Assembly: GCA_023362775.1 (NCBI GenBank)
Contig: JALMGJ010000005.1
Coordinates: forward strand, 68,097,463-68,161,462
DNA length: 64,000 nt
Source of the DNA: Charina bottae
Taxonomy: Eukaryota > Chordata > Lepidosauria > Squamata > Charinaidae
Reading direction: 5' to 3'
Positions within the stretch are counted from its first letter, which is position 1. The number at the start of each line of letters is the position of its first letter. Made by a program: the position numbers and the translations under genes. The notes under the pieces were generated by a model. The model saw only the letters and a list, made by a program, of their open reading frames with translations, was not told where the DNA came from and searched no databases. Positions 22,128-34,782 of this stretch are shown here, in pieces.

Positions 22128-23335
22128 TCAAAGTTTATTAATTAGTCCTTAGGCCATATCAGAATACAAAATTAAACACTGAATATTAATAAAACTATGT
22201 GAAATTTAATATAAAAGTAAATATTCAGTGTAAAGTAAAAATACTTACTAAAAATACAGTGGATGAATATACATACATATACATATAAGTGAAAATACAA
22301 ACCATATTTCCGTGTCACCCCTGCAATTTACCCCGATCATCCCCACGTATGCAGATCTCAAACGTATTGATTTACTTAAGTACAGAGCTGTGTTATGTGT
22401 TATTTTTGGGTCATGGCCACACATAAAATATGTTGTTCTAATATGTGATTCCCAGTGGATCGTTCGTTTAATGTATGGGCCAAGTGCAGATCTCTCACCT
22501 TCTTGTACAAATTACAGTCGAATAATATATGTGCTATATCCTCTATTTCAGGCACTCTGCATATACAAATGTGTTCATTATAAGGGATGCTGTTAAATCT
22601 CCCATATCGGACCATTGTATCAAGCTGATCAAATCTAGCTCGGGTGAATACCTCCCTGAGATGTTCTGACATTTGTATTTTTAAATAGTTGGCAGTTTGA
22701 AAAGTACGTTTATATCGGCTCAGCCATTTCAAATTGCCAACCTTACTAAGGGTGGCTGTATCTTTTTGTGCTTCTATATCCAAAATTCCTTGTGCAGCAC
22801 TCTTTTTGACTTGATCTCCGGAAGCACAAGAGACAGGGAGACCGCAGCTCCTTATATAGTTCGTCAGTTGTATAATCCAGGAGGTCTGTAGTTGGGCTTT
22901 TATTTGTTCTAGTAGACACAATCTTGGAAATCTGTCAGTCTCCATTTCATTGATTTTACACCAATAATTATATGCTCTAACTGCAGCAGCTGAAGTCCTT
23001 TTATCTACATCCAGAATGCTTCTCAGATGCTGGGATTGTGATTGTTCTATTAATGAAGTGGGATTTAAGCCCCAAACTTCTGCTGCGTATAAAAACATAG
23101 GAGTAACCTTAGCTTTATATACTTTAATTATTGGGGCTAAGGATCCTGGGTAACTATGAGTTTTTAATTTAAGTAGTAGATTCAAGCGTGCCTTTGCTGT
23201 AAGTGCGCTCCTTTGATGATGGCAAACCCAAGATCCAGTCTCAGAAAAAATTACCCCAAGGTAAGGAAAGGTATTCACTTGTTCTATTACTTCGCCATCT
23301 AATTGCCATCTATGTCTGAGAATACACAAATACTC
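22128..23335 (-). mobile_element. Non-LTR retrotransposon with a 309-codon open frame (RT C-terminus)
   Basis: The - strand is open from 23329 to 22400. The thumb-like part reads FPYLGVIFSETGSW, then KVTPMFLYAAEVWGLNP. The C-terminal C-x-C...H...C cluster is HICICRVPEIEDIAHILFDC. Upstream RT motifs (the YxDD block) are missing, so the copy is 5' truncated, but the remaining frame has no stop. This suggests a fairly young insertion. The 3' UTR ends at about 22128 with a tandem caattcaattcaaag. The clade is not assigned. A related tail lies at 31045-31443. Confidence 0.78.
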
Positions 23336-23842
23336 AAGAAGAATGAAAATCCAGTGTTAATACAGAATTACTGTAGAACATGGAAGTTTATACGTGGAGA
23401 ATTCCATGTTAAAGAAGAAATTTAAACCCTTGTTTATATCCACTAATTCTATGAACAAAAGAATGCCTGAACCTAATTCAGGCACGTTGGGGAAACATGA
23501 AAACACATGATAAATTAATGTGAATATTAGTCTAGAAAAAAGGAATACACTATTGTCCACTGGAGAATATGTGCGTCTTGTGTGTAGTATTGTAGAAATA
23601 TGTTATTAATCTAACAGCATTTATCTCTGACAATGAAAAATGCAAAACAAGAATTATTTCATTTTGATTACTTTTTTCAGCACAGGTTTCAAATGAATTT
23701 CTATGGAGCAGGGACAACTTAATTTGTTTGCTTGGATGTTTCTTATTACTCACCAGTTTCATAAAGCCCCATATTTATATTTTCCTTCTACTGGGCATAT
23801 TAAAACCTGGTAACATTCTAAATCTGTCTTATTTCTTCTCAG
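23336..23842 (+). other. Intron between LINE and exon
   Basis: No element or gene recognised; the last 20 bases form the pyrimidine tract and acceptor of the following exon. Confidence 0.6.
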
Positions 23843-23946
23843 CTAAGAAGTACAAAAAAGTTACGGGGAAAGAGATCTATTCAGATACATTAGAAAGTAC
23901 ACCTATGCTGGAAAAAGAAAAGTTCCCACAGGATTATTTCCCTGAG
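23843..23946 (+). CDS. INPP5A: INPP5A internal coding exon (second in window)
   Basis: A 104-nt exon that completes a split alanine codon and adds 34 more codons, including the strongly conserved run EIYSDTLESTPMLEKEKFPQ and ending DYFPE. It corresponds to about residues 124-158 of INPP5A, within the 5-phosphatase catalytic domain. The acceptor is ttcttctcag at 23833-23842; the donor is cctgag|gtaaat. Phase is 1 in and 0 out. Compared with the mammalian protein as I recall it, there are substitutions near the start (YKKVT for YRKVA) and the rest is identical. The intron separating it from the previous exon is 5,078 bp and contains SINEs and a LINE ORF fragment. Confidence 0.95.
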
Positions 23947-26194
23947 GTAAATATAGACAAATAGTAATTTTTGAAAATCAAGGGTGTGATTGTAATTTTA
24001 GTTGCTTTGTTCATTTAATTGGAATCATTCTTGAATTCTGGATCTAAAGTAAAGTATAGTTCTACCAATGATTTTTCCCCTTTTCTTTTGTTTACTAAAA
24101 GCTTTTTGAGCCTCTTTGGGGGATAACTTTTTCTCCTTAAACAGTACAACAGTATAATAATAATAATAAAGCTTAATATGTGCTATGTGCCCTTAACATT
24201 GCTTATTTATAGTCATTAATAAAAATCAAATCAAAATGAAAAAGTTCTAAATGTCCTCTAAAAGAAAAATTAAGGATGCCACACATAATTCTTGATGGAG
24301 AGAATTCTGCAAGATCCTCTCTCTGGTCTTGTTCAGTCTGACATCTCTTATCACAGAGTCAAAATGCAAAGGTACTGGAGCTGCTTTTAAAGCTTGGCCA
24401 GGCTCATATTGAGTATCTCCAAATGACCTAGTTTCAAAATGTCTAGATCCTTGAAGGTCAAACCATCACTTTAAACTGTGTTTTATACTTTAAAACTGTT
24501 TTAAAATAGGCAACTATTGTAACTGGCACAAAATTTATGTGATGTGCTCAGACCTTTTGGCTGTCACATTCTGAACCCAGATATTTCTGACTCTGTCAGT
24601 TCAAAGCATGTTACAGTAATCTAATCTAGCTATAATAAGAATATGTGTCACTGAATTATGATTCAGCCAAGCCAGCCAAATATGGTTAATCAACTGGGAA
24701 GGATATTTGGCATGATGGTGACTTATCTGGCTTTCTGATGCAGGGGCATGTGTGTGTGTGTTTCCATTATCAAACACTTCATCCAGATTAATTCAAATAT
24801 ATACATAAGAAATATATTAATAAGCCTAGTTCTTTTAAATATTTGTGGCCAATCAATACAGGTTTCAATAAGACAACTTCCATTGTGTATGGGACTGCTA
24901 CACTAAAGAACAATAATCAGAATTTATGCAAATTGTGGACATTTTACATTCTTACTTGAAAAAAAAATGACTTTCAACTTCACATTACTATATGTTGACA
25001 CAATCTTTTAATGTACCATTTATGTTCTTTTAGGGGGTGCATTGCCCTTAGTTTAAGACGGATTTCTTTTTATTACTGCTGCTTAAGGGTGATCTAAAAT
25101 TAATTACAATGATTGAGGCATAATGCAATTCAAAATAATTACAGCCCACTGCATATAAAAGTAACAAAACTTTCTGTGCTGATTTATTGCTTCTCTTGGC
25201 TGTGCATGAGTCTCAAATGATGCCTCTGGGAGTAACACTCCAGATAATGTTAGGTCATTTTTAAAAAGCAGATTTGTGTAGTCTATCAGGACTGAGTAAT
25301 TTTTCCCCCCTTCCATAGTGAGAAATTGGTTGTTATCATAGATCACCGATACTGCTCAAAGCTCTTGTGAAAGATGAATTAATTTCACTAATGCTTTAAT
25401 GTAAACCTTTCACGGAGAAGGCTGTATGATGATAACCTTACTGCAGTCTCTCCTTTCTCAATGATGATTTATGTTGTCTTTTAGTAGATGAAACTGCCTG
25501 TATTCACAATCTGTCTCCTGGCTAAAGGAATCTTATTAACAGGAAAACTGGAGAGAGACTTAATATTGTATAAGGTGAAAGATGCTGAACTCATTTCTTG
25601 TAGCAAAAAGATGCCATATTCTAAAATCTAGATAACACATTATTGTTGGTAACAGATAATCTTGCAGTATTTTGATATTTAATGTTTACTTGCAAGATGG
25701 TTCTGATTTCCTGAGAAAGATCGCTATTTGGAAGCGTCTAGTCAGGACAAGTAATAGTACTGAGGATTTTGATTAGAGAATGTGTTGCTATTTGAATATT
25801 TCATTGATGCTGTTTCTTCAGAGCTATCTACAGTAAGCATATAGTCAAAAGGTACATACCTATACAATTGTGTAACACGTGAATCTTAAAGGCAGTTAAC
25901 CAACATAGTAGTTTCAATAATTTAAGTCTCTGTTATTGTGTTGTTAGGGCTATTCTTTGAATTATCTAATTATTTTGAGTATTAATTTAAACGGGGACTC
26001 TCTTGTTAGCGCTCATTCCATGCCTGAATCAAAAGCTTCTTATCCTATCAGAGTCTGTTTTCCTTCCTGCCTTCCACAGAGTTTGTTGTCATTGGAAATA
26101 AAATAGTAAATGAATACCAGATGCAGAAAGGGAAAGCATAATGCAGAGATCAGCAATGGGGTGCTCGTATAACTTCTCATATCAAAGAATCACA
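23947..26194 (+). other. INPP5A intron, first part
   Basis: AT-rich intron with no supported gene. Part of 25090-25560 is unusually non-repetitive and may be a conserved noncoding element; I cannot test this. Confidence 0.45.
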
Positions 26195-26392
26195 AAAATG
26201 TTTATTAGATTTATATCGCCCACCCCCTTTCCTTCGGGAGCTCCAAGCAGCATACGTAACACTCTCTCCTATTTTTCCTCACAACAGTCCTGTGAGGACA
26301 GTTGGGCCTGTAATCATCCTGTGAGCTTCCATGGCTGAGGGGGGGGGGACTAGAACTTCTAGAGAGTCTCCCTGCTTCTAGACACACTTGTT
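26195..26392 (-). mobile_element. MIR-like SINE (reverse copy)
   Basis: Reads tttattagatttatatcgcc then ctcacaacagtcctgtgagg, a reverse-orientation SINE of the family at 19047. It contains a G9-10 run at 26340. Confidence 0.7.
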
Positions 26393-26618
26393 CTAAAAAA
26401 AATCACTTTAAAAATGTCCAAAATCTGTCAAGATCACATGATATTTTCAGCGTAAGCAAGATTAAAGAAACGTCATGAGATTTTTTGGGTCAGAATGCTG
26501 AAATTCCAGATTTGGCAATCTTGTGAAATTTCAGCCTTTTGTGGAAAATGTTATTCATTTGTTTTATATGCATCCATAGCATTGTACAGTAGCATATGAT
26601 GCCCTGCTGAAAAATTTG

Positions 26619-26750
26619 CCAACCCCAGAAAAATGGTGTAGGACACAGCTACAATGTTTTGGACCATCTCCTATAATGTCCTACATTTGTCCATAAATTT
26701 TATGAGAGTTATAATCCAAAATTCTAGTTTATCTTGTGAATCCTAACCCT
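26619..26750. mobile_element. Decayed hAT-type MITE
   Basis: Text such as gttttggaccatctcctataat and ttataatccaaaattctag matches the two arms of a common squamate hAT MITE built on 'tttggactacaactcccat'. Termini are eroded and no target duplication is visible. Confidence 0.45.
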
Positions 26751-28560
26751 TCAGAGTAAGATTTTTAGTTTTACACTTTCAAAACCGTAATTTTTTAAAA
26801 ATGCTGTTTTTGTGGAGCATTCGTTATCATTTTAATAGAACCACCTTAAAAACTATAGCGAATTTTGTCAGGGCAACTACTAGAATTCAAGTAATTCCTT
26901 ATGAAATTGCATTGATAAGAATTGCATTGATGAGAAGTGCCTTGCTAAGCAAATTAAAAATGGTTCAGTTAGCATTGTTTCTGTTTCTCTGACTAGAATA
27001 AATGTGTATTCTAGTCAGAAACTGTGTTCTTGTAGGAGCTGCCAAATTACAACTCCTTCCATCTTTCATTACTGGCTATGTTGGATGTGGTTCCTTCTAT
27101 GGACACTGCTCTAGATTAGTAGCTTGCAAATTATTTTGCAGGTCCATTATCAGTACTGCTGAAAATACTCTATATTAACATAATTTTGAGTAAATGGCTT
27201 GTTGGGGGATTTGGCCTTTTTAGGAAAAAATTACCCTGTCTTTGGGAAAGAGGCAAGATAATTATTGCTTCTTGGTATTTCATCATATTTAGCATTTTAA
27301 AAGAGACTAGCATTTCTACCTTAATTGAATCAGTTAGATGACATGCAGAATTAATATTAAGTGTAATCCAATTCAAAACTGAAACAACAAATTGATTACA
27401 TTTTCATTTCCAGTTGTTGGCACTGGAGACAAGAACAGCAATATTGTGTTTCGTTTTGTACAATTGTAAAATATCAAGTAAGGATAAGTCTTCACAGTTG
27501 AAAGGATTCAACATTGATGCTATATTAACTAAATGTTATGTAGGTATGATTCAGTTTATGACTAAATAATTTTGTGATCTGTTTTGCTTTTTTAAAAAAA
27601 GAATAGAAGCCTATGTTTGTTTATTCAGTCACATTAACAGCAGTATCATGAAACTTGTCATAATAAGAATCATTAGTTTGAGATGTTTGAGAAGAGTAAA
27701 GAAATCTACGGTGGTAGTATATGAAAAAAAGAAGGGTTTGACTGTAATGATCCTTTAAGTATTATATTTTATTAATTTGTCTTACCTTTATATGAAATGA
27801 ATAATTGCTTGTTTGGGGCTCCCTTTTTTCATAATAATATAAAGTGCCAAAGACTTCAGAAGAGATACTTTACCTGTGTATGCATACTTCTTGGCCAGTC
27901 TCTATATTAATTTGCCACTTTCTGATAAGCCATTTGAAACAAACCCCAGCTGGTATAGACAGACATGTACAGACATTAGCAGTTCTTTTCACCATCCAGT
28001 GTTATGACAGATGGGACATCTTTGGACTGGGAATGGTCACAGTCCCTTCTGGGGTGGAAAATTCTATAACTTTCCCTGTCTTTCCATGAATAGAACTGGA
28101 AAGCACTTCATTGATACATAACATATGGCCACCCAAGGATCATCAAAGAACATCAGTATTTGGTTAATGGACTTCAACTATGCTTGATAATTCATTAGAG
28201 AGCAGACCCAGCCTTGGAGATTCATGTTAAAATGCTGATTGAAAATGAACAGAAAAGAACTTTGTCTTGAAAGCAAACATACCACATATTTAGTTGATTC
28301 ATTTTTAAATGTATTTATAGTGTAGTCCAGTGCAGGTGGGAGTAGCTAAAGATTATAAAATGACCATGACTAGTAACAGCAAAAGCAAAGAAGATGCTTC
28401 ATCCTCAAAACCTTTGTCACAAATGCAGACTGTCTTATATCACTGCAAATACACATGTAGAACTAGACCAAGCTTTTAATAGTCAACAAAATATTCATTT
28501 GAAGCCTTTCTTTGTCAAGAAGCTTCTGGAGTGGATTAACTGAGGTTGTTCTGTTGTTTG
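26751..28560 (+). other. INPP5A intron without recognised elements
   Basis: AT-rich intron; no gene, no clear repeat. Short open frames here are chance. Confidence 0.5.
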
Positions 28561-28591
28561 GCGCGCGCGCGCGCACACGCGCGCACACACA

Positions 28592-28624
<33 letters not shown>
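28561..28624. repeat. Alternating purine-pyrimidine tract (GC)n(AC)n(GT)n
   Basis: Sixty-four bases alternate strictly between purine and pyrimidine: (gc) and (ac) units, then a switch from (ac) to (gt) at about 28594. Such tracts favour Z-DNA, and the ac/gt switch makes a perfect palindrome able to form a cruciform. Confidence 0.93.
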
Positions 28625-28626
<2 letters not shown>

Positions 28627-30129
28627 AATGACAGTTGAACAGTTCATGAAGGGGTCTCTACCAGGTCAGGTCATCCCCTCTGGAAAACACAGGGCTATAA
28701 ACTGCACTAGCAGGCATCTTGATAGTCAATGGAATGGTTTACAAGGACACAAGAGAGTCCACCAGGAAGGAAGAAGCAGTCAGACTTCATTGTGGAAACA
28801 GAATTCAGCTTGCATTGTTCTGGATTCAGGCTTTAGCTATTATTATTTTATATATGTTTTAATATATTGTCATTTTTATTAGGTTGAAGCCAATAAAAAA
28901 TAAAACTTGCTGCAATTGGTATCTTTGTTACAAAATCACTCCAATGAATTCATGACTGCTTTTCATAAACTTGGGACTCTTTTCTCTGTGCCAGCTCAAG
29001 CATGCTTGTCATGAATTGATTTGTTCATGGGATGGAAAATCGCTTATCTTGATGTACAGAATGGCACACTATAGATATTTTTGCTCATTCAGTCCTATGG
29101 AAAGAGATTGGCATAGCTCATTTCTTTTTTCCAAATATCCGTATTACTTTATAATTTAGGAAAATTTACAAGGGAAGACATTTCTTTATAAGTTGCACCA
29201 ATGCAGTGTGACAGTGAGTGGCACATATAAAGAGGATATCAGTTTGTTCATAATTTCCCTGCGAGTTATAAAAATAACTTTTTTCTGAGCAATTAAAATA
29301 GTTTAGGTGGTTAAACAAAAATATCAAATTGTTATTAGGGTAATTGTGTTAACATGCTCATTTGAACAGAGTACACTGCTTATGGGTATAACCCATTGAT
29401 TTTTGAAGAGGAAAAATCTGATAGAAAGGTGGAGCAACTATGCTAATTCTCATTTGAAAGCAAACAGATGACCTAGTTTGATCCTATATTTGGGTAATCA
29501 GAAGTAAGTCCAATTTTCTTCTAAAGCTCTATGGCTGAGTTTGTTTTTCGTAATTTTCAAGGAATTGGAAATTTAAAAAGTGTCCTTTAAAGTATTTTCA
29601 ACTGTTCTGTTTCCTCAACTGATATTTACAGGAGAGAAATCAGTAGATGAAGAGCTTTTCATGCAAGTTCCTCCCCATCTTTTTCTTTTCCTAGTCAGAC
29701 TCTGCTACTGCAAATAAGTCTAGCTGCTGGGAAAGGATTTGCAAAGGACAGTTGATAGCAGCTTAACCTTGTGTATATGGACCAAATCTCCCCCATAAAT
29801 ATTTATTCTGTTTATACTCCTATATTCTTACCCAGATAGGCTCTGAGACCAGAAATATATTTGATCAGGGAAAATGACTTTATGGGAAATACTTGCAATG
29901 TTCATCAGTAGCTATTTAACCCTTTATCTCTGTAAATGAGCACTTTGGCTAGTTTCATCTCATTATGTTCCTAATGGGACATAAGGCTGAACATGTTACT
30001 TCCCATTTGAGGAAAAGGCTAAGTACTGTATACATTTCTTTTCCAGGTTATGATTCAGATACATGTGGATATTGGGGGAGGGGCAGGGAACAGGTTTGAA
30101 GACCACATAATTACTCAGAAAATAGATTG
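28625..30129 (+). other. INPP5A intron without recognised elements
   Basis: No coding region or clear repeat recognised. Confidence 0.5.
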
Positions 30130-30320
30130 ATGTGCCATCAGGTCATTATCAACTCTTAGCAACCATATAGATAGATTTTCTCCATGACAATCTGTCCTTC
30201 AGGTCTTCCAACAGTGCAGTCATCACTCCTATAAGTGAATCCATCCACCTTGCTGGTGGTCATCCTCTTTTTCTCTTTCCTTCCACCTTTCCCAGCATTA
30301 GAGCCTTCTCCAGAGGATGC
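30130..30320 (-). mobile_element. BovB/RTE-like LINE C-terminal fragment
   Basis: On the - strand the sequence translates through a few errors as KALMLGKVEGKRK, then a R-x-x-R-W-M-D-type block and ...LSWRKSIYMVAKS, the closing part of a BovB-like ORF2. It lies about 160 bp upstream of an INPP5A exon. Confidence 0.65.
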
Positions 30321-30479
30321 TTATAATCCTGATTTTACTATATTGAGCTTCATGTTGTTTTCTCTAGTGTTCTCCATGAAAATATTTAGCACAATTTTTG
30401 TAAAATGTACCAATAGATTCATCTCTTTCTGTTTTCTCTATTTTAATATATTAATACTGTGCTTTATACTACTTTTCAG

Positions 30480-30532
30480 TGCAAGTGGTCTAGAAAAGGA
30501 TTCATACGAACAAGATGGTGTATTACTGACTG
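30480..30532 (+). CDS. INPP5A: INPP5A internal coding exon (third in window)
   Basis: A short 53-nt exon giving CKWSRKGFIRTRWCITD plus two bases of the next codon. It matches about residues 159-175 of INPP5A; the mammalian protein has alanine where this copy has threonine (WCIAD to WCITD), a conservative change. The acceptor is acttttcag at 30471-30479 and the donor is tg|gtacgt. Phase 0 in, phase 2 out. The upstream intron is 6,533 bp. A BovB/RTE tail lies about 160 bp before the acceptor. Confidence 0.94.
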
Positions 30533-31044
30533 GTACGTAACATGAAGGGTTTTTTTTTCAACAATGCTGCAACATATTTGAACATCATGTTTTGCATTGA
30601 ATGCCTAGTTGCTGTGGAAGACATAAGGTTTGGAACAGCTTTATTATTATTCCATCTGAATAGTGAACCAATATTTAGGCATTTTTCATTATTGAAAGGA
30701 AACCAACCTTGTAAATGGCGTAATATAAACATTTGGTTTATAATTTGTATATAATTTCCAGGTAAATCATAGAGGTTTGTTTTGACTGCTTATCTGTGGC
30801 CAGTGCATGCTTTGTATTTATAAAATAATTACCTCAATCTCTGCAATAGATACTGGAATAATCATGCACATTTAAGTTTCTTTCTCTCATTTATATTCCC
30901 ACTTTTTTTAAAAAAAATGGTTATGAGTAACATTTGAATTTGCTTTTTGTTTTATCAGATCATTTTTTTCCACTTTTGTTTTGTGTGGTAGAAAAGAGAG
31001 CACTTTTTCTACTTTAAGTAATTAGAAAGCCTTCAAGAATCCCA

Positions 31045-31443
31045 CCTTGACTCACTTTGTTTTCTCCATTACGCAGTTGGGAATCAATAGACAAAACTTT
31101 CGTTGCCTATCCGCTTTGGGGGAACTTAGCTCTTGGAATAGAGAAAATATTAGAGCTAGGCCTTTGGAAAGGGATGCCAATAAAGATGCTGCTACAGTAC
31201 AGACATCAAAATTTTCATCTTGGTTTTATCACCATAAAAAACATTAGAAGCTTATCTCAGTATCTGGTTAATATCACAAGTGCTCCACTGAGAAAGGCTT
31301 TTACATCCCTTTGCTTACAGACCGTGTCTTTGACATATCTTGAAGGGAGAGTTTGTAAGAGCCCTGTTGAACAGCATCTCTGTTCCTGTGGTGCCAGTCA
31401 AGTAGAGGACATTATTCACTATGTTCTCCACTGTCCTTTCCGA
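31045..31443 (+). mobile_element. Non-LTR retrotransposon C-terminal fragment
   Basis: The + strand frame gives SAPLRKAFTSLCLQTV, then HLCSCGASQVEDIIHYVLHC, the same C-x-C...H...C tail as the LINE at 22128-23335, though diverged. It ends at the junction with a SINE at 31444. Confidence 0.65.
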
Positions 31444-31565
31444 GAGCTGAGAGAGAGTGACTGGCCCAAGGTCACCCAGCTGGCTTTGTGCCTAAGGCGG
31501 GACTAGAACTCACAGTCTCCCAGGTTCTAGTCTGATGCCTTAACCACTACACCAAACTGGCTCTC
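31444..31565 (-). mobile_element. MIR-like tRNA-derived SINE (5' half)
   Basis: Reverse copy: agtgactggcccaaggtcac and accactacaccaaactggct. It is truncated exactly where the LINE fragment ends, either by insertion into that LINE or by 5'-end joining. Confidence 0.82.
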
Positions 31566-31720
31566 TTGTCATCATTGAAATTCTGAAATCATTTTTAATT
31601 GGCTTTATCTCATTTTGACTTTTTTGTATCTAACACTTTATTAATTTATTTTATTTTAATTTTGTTTAATTGTATTTTATGTTATGTTACACTGTTATGA
31701 CCTATGGTTACAACAATAAA

Positions 31721-31963
31721 AGAGCCAGTTTGGTCTAGTAGTTAAGGAAACAGGCTAGAAACCAGGAGATTGAGAGTTCTAGTCCTGCCTTAGGCATGAA
31801 AGCTGGCTGGGTGACCTTGGGCCAGTCACTCCCTCTCAGCCCAACTCACCTCACAGGGTTGTTGTTGTGGGGAAAATAGGAGGAGGAAGGAGTATTAGAT
31901 ATGTTTGCTGCCTTGAGTTATAGAAAATGAATGAATGAATGAATGAATGAATGAATGAATGAT
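31721..31963 (+). mobile_element. Full-length MIR-like SINE with (ATGA)n tail
   Basis: Starts agagccagtttggtctagta and runs through tgggtgaccttgggccagtc and ggttgttgttgtggggaaaa to a tail of about nine ATGA units at 31926-31962. It is the best-preserved member of this SINE in the window. Confidence 0.88.
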
Positions 31964-31984
31964 AAAACTTAATTTACCTACTTT

Positions 31985-32065
31985 AAGATAAATTATGATT
32001 GTAAGCTGGCCAGAGTCACTTGTTGAGATGGGCGGCTGTAGAAATTAAATAAATAAATCAACCTG
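31985..32065 (+). mobile_element. L2-type LINE 3' end
   Basis: gtaagctggccagagtcact and gagatgggcggctgtagaaa followed by (aaat)n: the classic 3' terminus of L2-type LINEs and their SINEs. Confidence 0.7.
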
Positions 32066-32699
32066 ATTTATTCAGGCTAGTGAACACATGGAAATCAGTA
32101 GGACTTAAATATTTAATGCCTAACTTGCTACGTTGTTTTCTAGATACAAACTAGTGTTTTATTTTCTTCATTTTTCCAAATGTTGGAAACATTTACCTTC
32201 TGGAAAAAGTTGAGGCAAAGGGATAAAATTGTTATTTGAATTACATCCCTAAGATATTATATTATCTTAGAGAGAAAATATGTAGATTTAAATTTCTGAA
32301 ACAATTCTAAATGTTGCATATACTTCAAGAAATGCAGTACATAATTTAGGTATATCAGACTCCTGATACCTTTTGAAGGTGTTTCAAGTAAAACTTTAGA
32401 AGCAGATTTTAGATAATAATTAAATCCCCTGCCATATTCTTAAGTTATCTCACATTAACTTACACTTGTTCTGTCCAACTGATATTTAGCTGCATTTTTC
32501 AAAAAAGAACCAAGGAAAATTATTTTTGGCTTTCTCAATTGATGCATAAATACTTCTTTGATTTATTCCTAAATGGAATTTAATATTTGATTACATTTAA
32601 TAAACTATAATATTAAGTATATAATATGTTAAATGGATGGGACAGCTATATGATAACAAAACTGAATTCAGTCTCTAGAGGACACTAATTTATTCCAAA

Positions 32700-33815
32700 C
32701 AGATTTTATTTTATTTTATTTTGGCTGAGTTTCATGCAGAAATTTTATTGGTCACCTTTATGGATGCTTATATCAGAAAATGGATGGGATAAATATTTTG
32801 ATATCATTAGCAATGGTATCTTTAGGAACAACATTTCTGGGTCAGGACGTGGAGACATTATGTTTTTGTGGTTCCAGTCCTTTCTGTCAGAAAGGTCTCA
32901 GAAGATGGTCCTGATGTTTTTCTGTTCTACTGCATTGCTCCTGGCCTCAAGTTCTAGCTTGTTCCTCATGATTTTTAACATCTACTTGACATTGCTGGAC
33001 TTCATCTGGGATATCACCAATATATGGATGACGCACAGCTCTACTTCTCTTTTCTGTTCTCCAATCCAAGGGTACAGTGAAAATACTGAACATGTATTTG
33101 GGGGCAGGAGGACAAATAAGTAGAAGCTTAATCTTAACAAGAAGGAAGTTCTCAGAGAGAGGGAATTAAAAGCTGATCTGGATGCAAGTGCTCAGTACTC
33201 TACGGAAGAGGTTGCTTTCCTTCAGAGCAGACAAATATGAGGCTTGGAAGTTTTTCTGGACTCAGCTTACCATGGTACCTATAATAAAGAGTGTGCCAGA
33301 TTACTATAATATCTTTAAAGATGGTACTGAAGCAGTCAAAACCATTGTAGAAGCCAGGCATTTATGTCAGGTTACCTTTATTATGTACTATTTGTTTCCA
33401 AACCAGCTTAATATGCTAATATGTGCCTTTGAAATCCTAAATGGGTTGAGACTAGGTTTTCTGAAGGACTATTACTCCTACACAAACCTGACAAACTTTA
33501 AGACCAGCTTCTAAGCTTTGCTTTCTAGTCCACAAGTAAGAACTGTGAGATGAGTACAACAGGGCCTTTTCTCTGTAGTTCCCCTTCTTTGGAATTACCT
33601 CCCCACACCAAGGGTACCAGGTTCTGCTTTGTGAGTTTCTTAAAGACTGTTTTGTTTTAGTTTGCATTGGGCTGTTTTTGCTGTGCTGTGCTGTTTTATT
33701 TTACTTGCTGCTTTTAATGTGTATGTAGCATATTGATTTTTTAAAAGATTTTCATTATGTATTTCATATTTTTGTTTTCAACTGCCTTGTGAAGGCACAT
33801 ACTATAATTCTCTGG
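32700..33815 (+). mobile_element. Heavily decayed L2-type LINE
   Basis: Scattered fragments of an L2-like RT frame on the + strand (SGSGRGDIMFLWFQSFLSER around 32850, ICAFEILNGLRLGFLKDYYS near 33430) with many stops and shifts. It starts after a (TTTTA)n stretch and ends near a ttgtgaaggcacatac 3'-end-like block. Old and non-functional. Confidence 0.55.
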
Positions 33816-34419
33816 TCCCCAGTGTGGCACCAAGACACCTGTGGATTCCCTGCCTGGCACTGACCAGGTTCTCTGCCTCACATTGCTTTTTATAACTTTG
33901 ATATCTTTCAAAAATTCTCTAAATTAAAAAAAGGAAAGGAAAGGGAAACTGTAAAGCAAAGTACCAGCTTCCAATCTCCTTACGGATCCTATAAGAAATC
34001 TTTAAAAATCTTTAAAATTAAAAATAATAGACAGCCAAGTGTTAGGAAATTTGCCTATCTGGTCCAAGAAGAACAAAGATAAACTGAGGTAGTACAGAAC
34101 ATCGTATGGAAAGCAGAGATATAGGATATGACAGGTAGCATCTTGGTAAATTGGTTTGTTGTACTCATCATGTCCCCATAGCTACTGTGTTATGAATTGA
34201 TAAGCTTCCTACTTCGTAGGAGGGCCTACACCATGTTCTCAAAATACGACACTGCCCACAAAAATTGGAGACCTCCGGTCTAAAATACACCTAGCATGTT
34301 TTACAGACATTTTTAAAAAAATCCTAATCTGCGATGATTCTGATTGTAATGCAATGCTTTCCTTCTTGCTGATGTTCTTATATGTATTCTGAGTCAGTCT
34401 TTCTTTCCTTTTGTCACAG

Positions 34420-34539
34420 TGCCTTTGACTTGGTAAACATTCATCTTTTCCATGATGCTTCCAATTTAGTTGCTTGGGAAACAAGCCCATCTGTTTACTC
34501 AGGAATAAGGCATAAGGCCCTTGGTTATGTACTTGACAG
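34420..34539 (+). CDS. INPP5A: INPP5A internal coding exon (fourth in window)
   Basis: A 120-nt exon encoding 40 codons (first codon split) with the conserved blocks CAFDLVNIHLFHDASNLVAW and SGIRHKALGYVLD. It corresponds to about residues 176-215. The NIHLFHDASN block is a conserved segment of the 5-phosphatase catalytic domain. The acceptor is ttgtcacag ending at 34419; the donor is acag|gtaagt, a near-consensus site. Phase 2 in and 2 out. The upstream intron is 3,887 bp; the downstream intron is 19,905 bp and holds most of the mobile elements in the window. Confidence 0.95.
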
Positions 34540-34782
34540 GTAAGTAGTAGACTCTCTTGTCTCCTTGTATTGCCCTGTATTGTATTTCCAATATGAAAAG
34601 TTGTTGTGACTTTTAAAAAAATGTACCCATATCCCTTAAGAATTCAAAGCATACATTAGCAAAAAGCATTTTTAAAAAAAGAAAGAAAAGCTTAACATTG
34701 AAAACTATACAGTAGTTAGTCTAGTGATCCAGTCCTTTATATGAATAAACTTACTGGAATGGTCTTCCACTTTTTTCTGACA

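Noticed and set aside
31926..31962. CRISPR-like regular repeat
   Set aside because: It is a simple ATGA microsatellite at the end of a SINE; the window is eukaryotic and no CRISPR array exists.
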